Below, piece by piece: positions 13,730 through 14,634 of a stretch of DNA of 14,634 nt. Below the pieces are notes generated by a model that had not been told where the DNA came from, did not search any database, and saw only the letters and a list, made by a program, of their open reading frames with translations. Source of the DNA: an uncultured Holophagales bacterium (GTDB taxonomy: Bacteria > Acidobacteriota > Thermoanaerobaculia > UBA5066); assembly GCA_937927565.1 (NCBI GenBank), contig CALBDV010000597.1, positions 1 through 14,634 of the forward strand, written 5' to 3'. A program made the position numbers and the translations under genes. Positions within the stretch are counted from its first letter, which is position 1. Every line of letters begins with the position of its first letter.

Positions 13730-14482
13730 TCACGAACCGCCGGAAAGAGTGTCGAGGAATCGGTGGCTCTTCAGCTCGTGGCCGAGGAAACGCCGGCGCA
13801 CCTCGCGCAGGAGCCCCTCCAGTGCCCGCAACGACGCGGCGTCGCCCGCGCCCCGGCGGGCGAGATCGTCCAGCTTGCAGCGACGGACCTCGGCGAGGAG
13901 CCGGAGGGCTGCCGCTGCGACCGGCGCCGCGCCCGGAGGGGCGCACTCGTTCCCGACGAGCCCCGGCAATTCCGGATCGAAACGGGCGCCGCCCGTGGAA
14001 AGGTCCCGTCCGCAGGCGGCGCACTCGGTTCCCCCCGGCAGGAGGCCGGCGAGACGGAGGAGCCAGGCTTCGAAGTAGCGCGCCGAGAGATCGGCGGGCG
14101 CTCCCGCCTCGAGGGCGTCGAGAACGTGCCGGACGAGCCTGTAGGCCTCGGGTGCCGCCTCCGCCTCGGGAAGGAAGGTCGAGAGGCTCTCGGCGACGTA
14201 GGGGAGGAGCATCGCCGTCTCGGCGCGCGACGCCAGGCCGAAGGCGCTCCGGACGAGCTCGAGGCCGTCGGCGCGGGCCAGGTCGCTCCCCTCCTTCTGG
14301 AAGAGCGTCACCGAGATCTCCGTCAGGAGCTCGATGAGCGCCCCGTGCCGGAACCGCCGACGCGCGCCGCGCAGGGCGGCCCGGACGACGCCCCCGTCGC
14401 GCGTCAGGAGCGTCAGAACGACGTCCTTCTCGGAAAGGGCGTCGACCCGGAGAATGAAGGCCGTCGTGGAGAGAAGCGCCAC
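13730..14482 (-). CDS. recO: DNA repair protein RecO
   Basis: A 250-residue protein. RecO works with RecR to load RecA on SSB-coated single-stranded DNA in the RecF pathway. The N-terminal OB-fold pattern is clear: TTAFILRVDALSEKDVVLTLLTRDGGVVRAALRGARR (6-42, in segments). It is followed by the helical domain and the C-terminal SHRFLDTL (239-246). The zinc-finger region has CAAC (Cys154, Cys157), but the second pair is reduced to Cys180, with Gly at 177 where a Cys is usual. The start is the GTG at 14482, which gives the normal three-to-six residues before the first strand. GGGAGGGAG lies about 11 bases upstream, a little far. The frame is open to 14599 but that part lies antisense to the MFS gene. 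The first 29 bases overlap the MFS gene head to head. Confidence 0.94.
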   Translation of the reverse strand: MALLSTTAFILRVDALSEKDVVLTLLTRDGGVVRAALRGARRRFRHGALIELLTEISVTLFQKEGSDLARADGLELVRSAFGLASRAETAMLLPYVAESLSTFLPEAEAAPEAYRLVRHVLDALEAGAPADLSARYFEAWLLRLAGLLPGGTECAACGRDLSTGGARFDPELPGLVGNECAPPGAAPVAAAALRLLAEVRRCKLDDLARRGAGDAASLRALEGLLREVRRRFLGHELKSHRFLDTLSGGS

Positions 14483-14634
14483 TGTCCCGCATTCTCCCTC
14501 CCGCCTCCCGCGGACGGTCCTCGCGCTCGGGGCGGTCTCGTTCCTGACGGACGCCTCGTCCGAGATGGTCTTTCCGCTGCTGCCGGTTCTCCTCGCCACG
14601 CTGCCGGGGGCGCCCGCGGTCGCGCTCGGATTGA
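14454..14634 (+). CDS. Major facilitator superfamily transporter (3' partial)
   Basis: The frame is open from the ATG at 14454 to the end of the window, giving 60 residues plus one base of the next codon. After a polar N-terminus (about 1-19) comes LALGAVSFLTDASSEMVFPLLPVLLATLPG. The pattern SFLTDxSSEMxxPLLPxxL and the following ALGL are characteristic of the first transmembrane helix and loop of one branch of MFS drug/metabolite-type permeases (YajR-like in a broad sense). GGAG lies a few bases before the ATG; a GTG at 14466 is an alternative start. The first 29 bases overlap recO on the other strand, so its promoter must lie inside recO. The substrate is unknown. Confidence 0.82.
   Translation, partial: MKAVVERSATVPHSPSRLPRTVLALGAVSFLTDASSEMVFPLLPVLLATLPGAPAVALGL

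Noticed and set aside
13662..14492. Upstream extension of the glyQ frame by about 277 codons, suggesting a fusion protein.
   Set aside because: The extension lies entirely across recO in another frame, has shadow composition, and GlyQ at 13661 has the normal length and a Shine-Dalgarno.
14483..14599. N-terminal extension of recO to 14599.
   Set aside because: It runs antisense to the conserved first helix of the MFS gene, and the RecO family begins a few residues before TTAFILRV.

Overview
This is a very GC-rich stretch of bacterial chromosome carrying twelve protein genes, packed almost end to end. No gap between genes exceeds about 70 bases. No tRNA, rRNA, CRISPR array, insertion sequence or prophage gene was seen. 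The gene set points to a Gram-negative-type envelope (a PBP1b-like bifunctional peptidoglycan synthase with a UB2H-like segment, and exported proteins) and to a lineage with the two-subunit glycyl-tRNA synthetase. A roughly 700-residue GreA-like fusion resembles the long GreA proteins of spirochaetes and some deep-branching phyla. Together with the GC content, the frequent GTG starts and the strong use of CTC/GTC codons, an Acidobacteriota-like or similar environmental bacterium is my best guess. That is inference: no ribosomal RNA is present to test it.

Layout. Positions 3-1397 (+) hold the 3' part of a class V aminotransferase / cysteine desulfurase-like gene whose start lies outside the window. 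It converges, across only 15 bases, on a ten-gene minus-strand block running from 14482 down to 1413. In transcription order the block is recO, glyQ, glyS, a large polytopic membrane protein, an exported chalcone-isomerase-like protein, the GreA-fusion, a class II aldolase, the PBP1b-like synthase, an HhH-GPD DNA glycosylase and a small carboxymuconolactone-decarboxylase-like protein. At the far right an MFS transporter gene starts on the plus strand and runs off the window; its 5' end overlaps the 5' end of recO.

The block probably contains several transcription units. recO-glyQ-glyS-membrane protein is tightly spaced (glyQ/glyS separated by 1 base, glyS/membrane protein by 10). A 64-base gap with a weak -10 candidate precedes the chalcone-isomerase-like gene. 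The aldolase, PBP1b and glycosylase genes follow one another with 22-base and overlapping (GTGA) junctions. The last small gene has its own good Shine-Dalgarno sequence and a TACAAT -10 candidate. Functions are mixed housekeeping: DNA repair (RecO, glycosylase), translation (GlyQS), transcription elongation (GreA-fusion), cell wall synthesis (PBP1b) and small-molecule metabolism. No single pathway links them.

I found no convincing new multi-gene system. The items most worth a second look are the GreA-fusion, the 12-bp hairpin that sits directly against its start codon, a decamer shared by the start regions of the GreA-fusion and PBP1b genes, and the head-to-head overlap of recO with the MFS gene.
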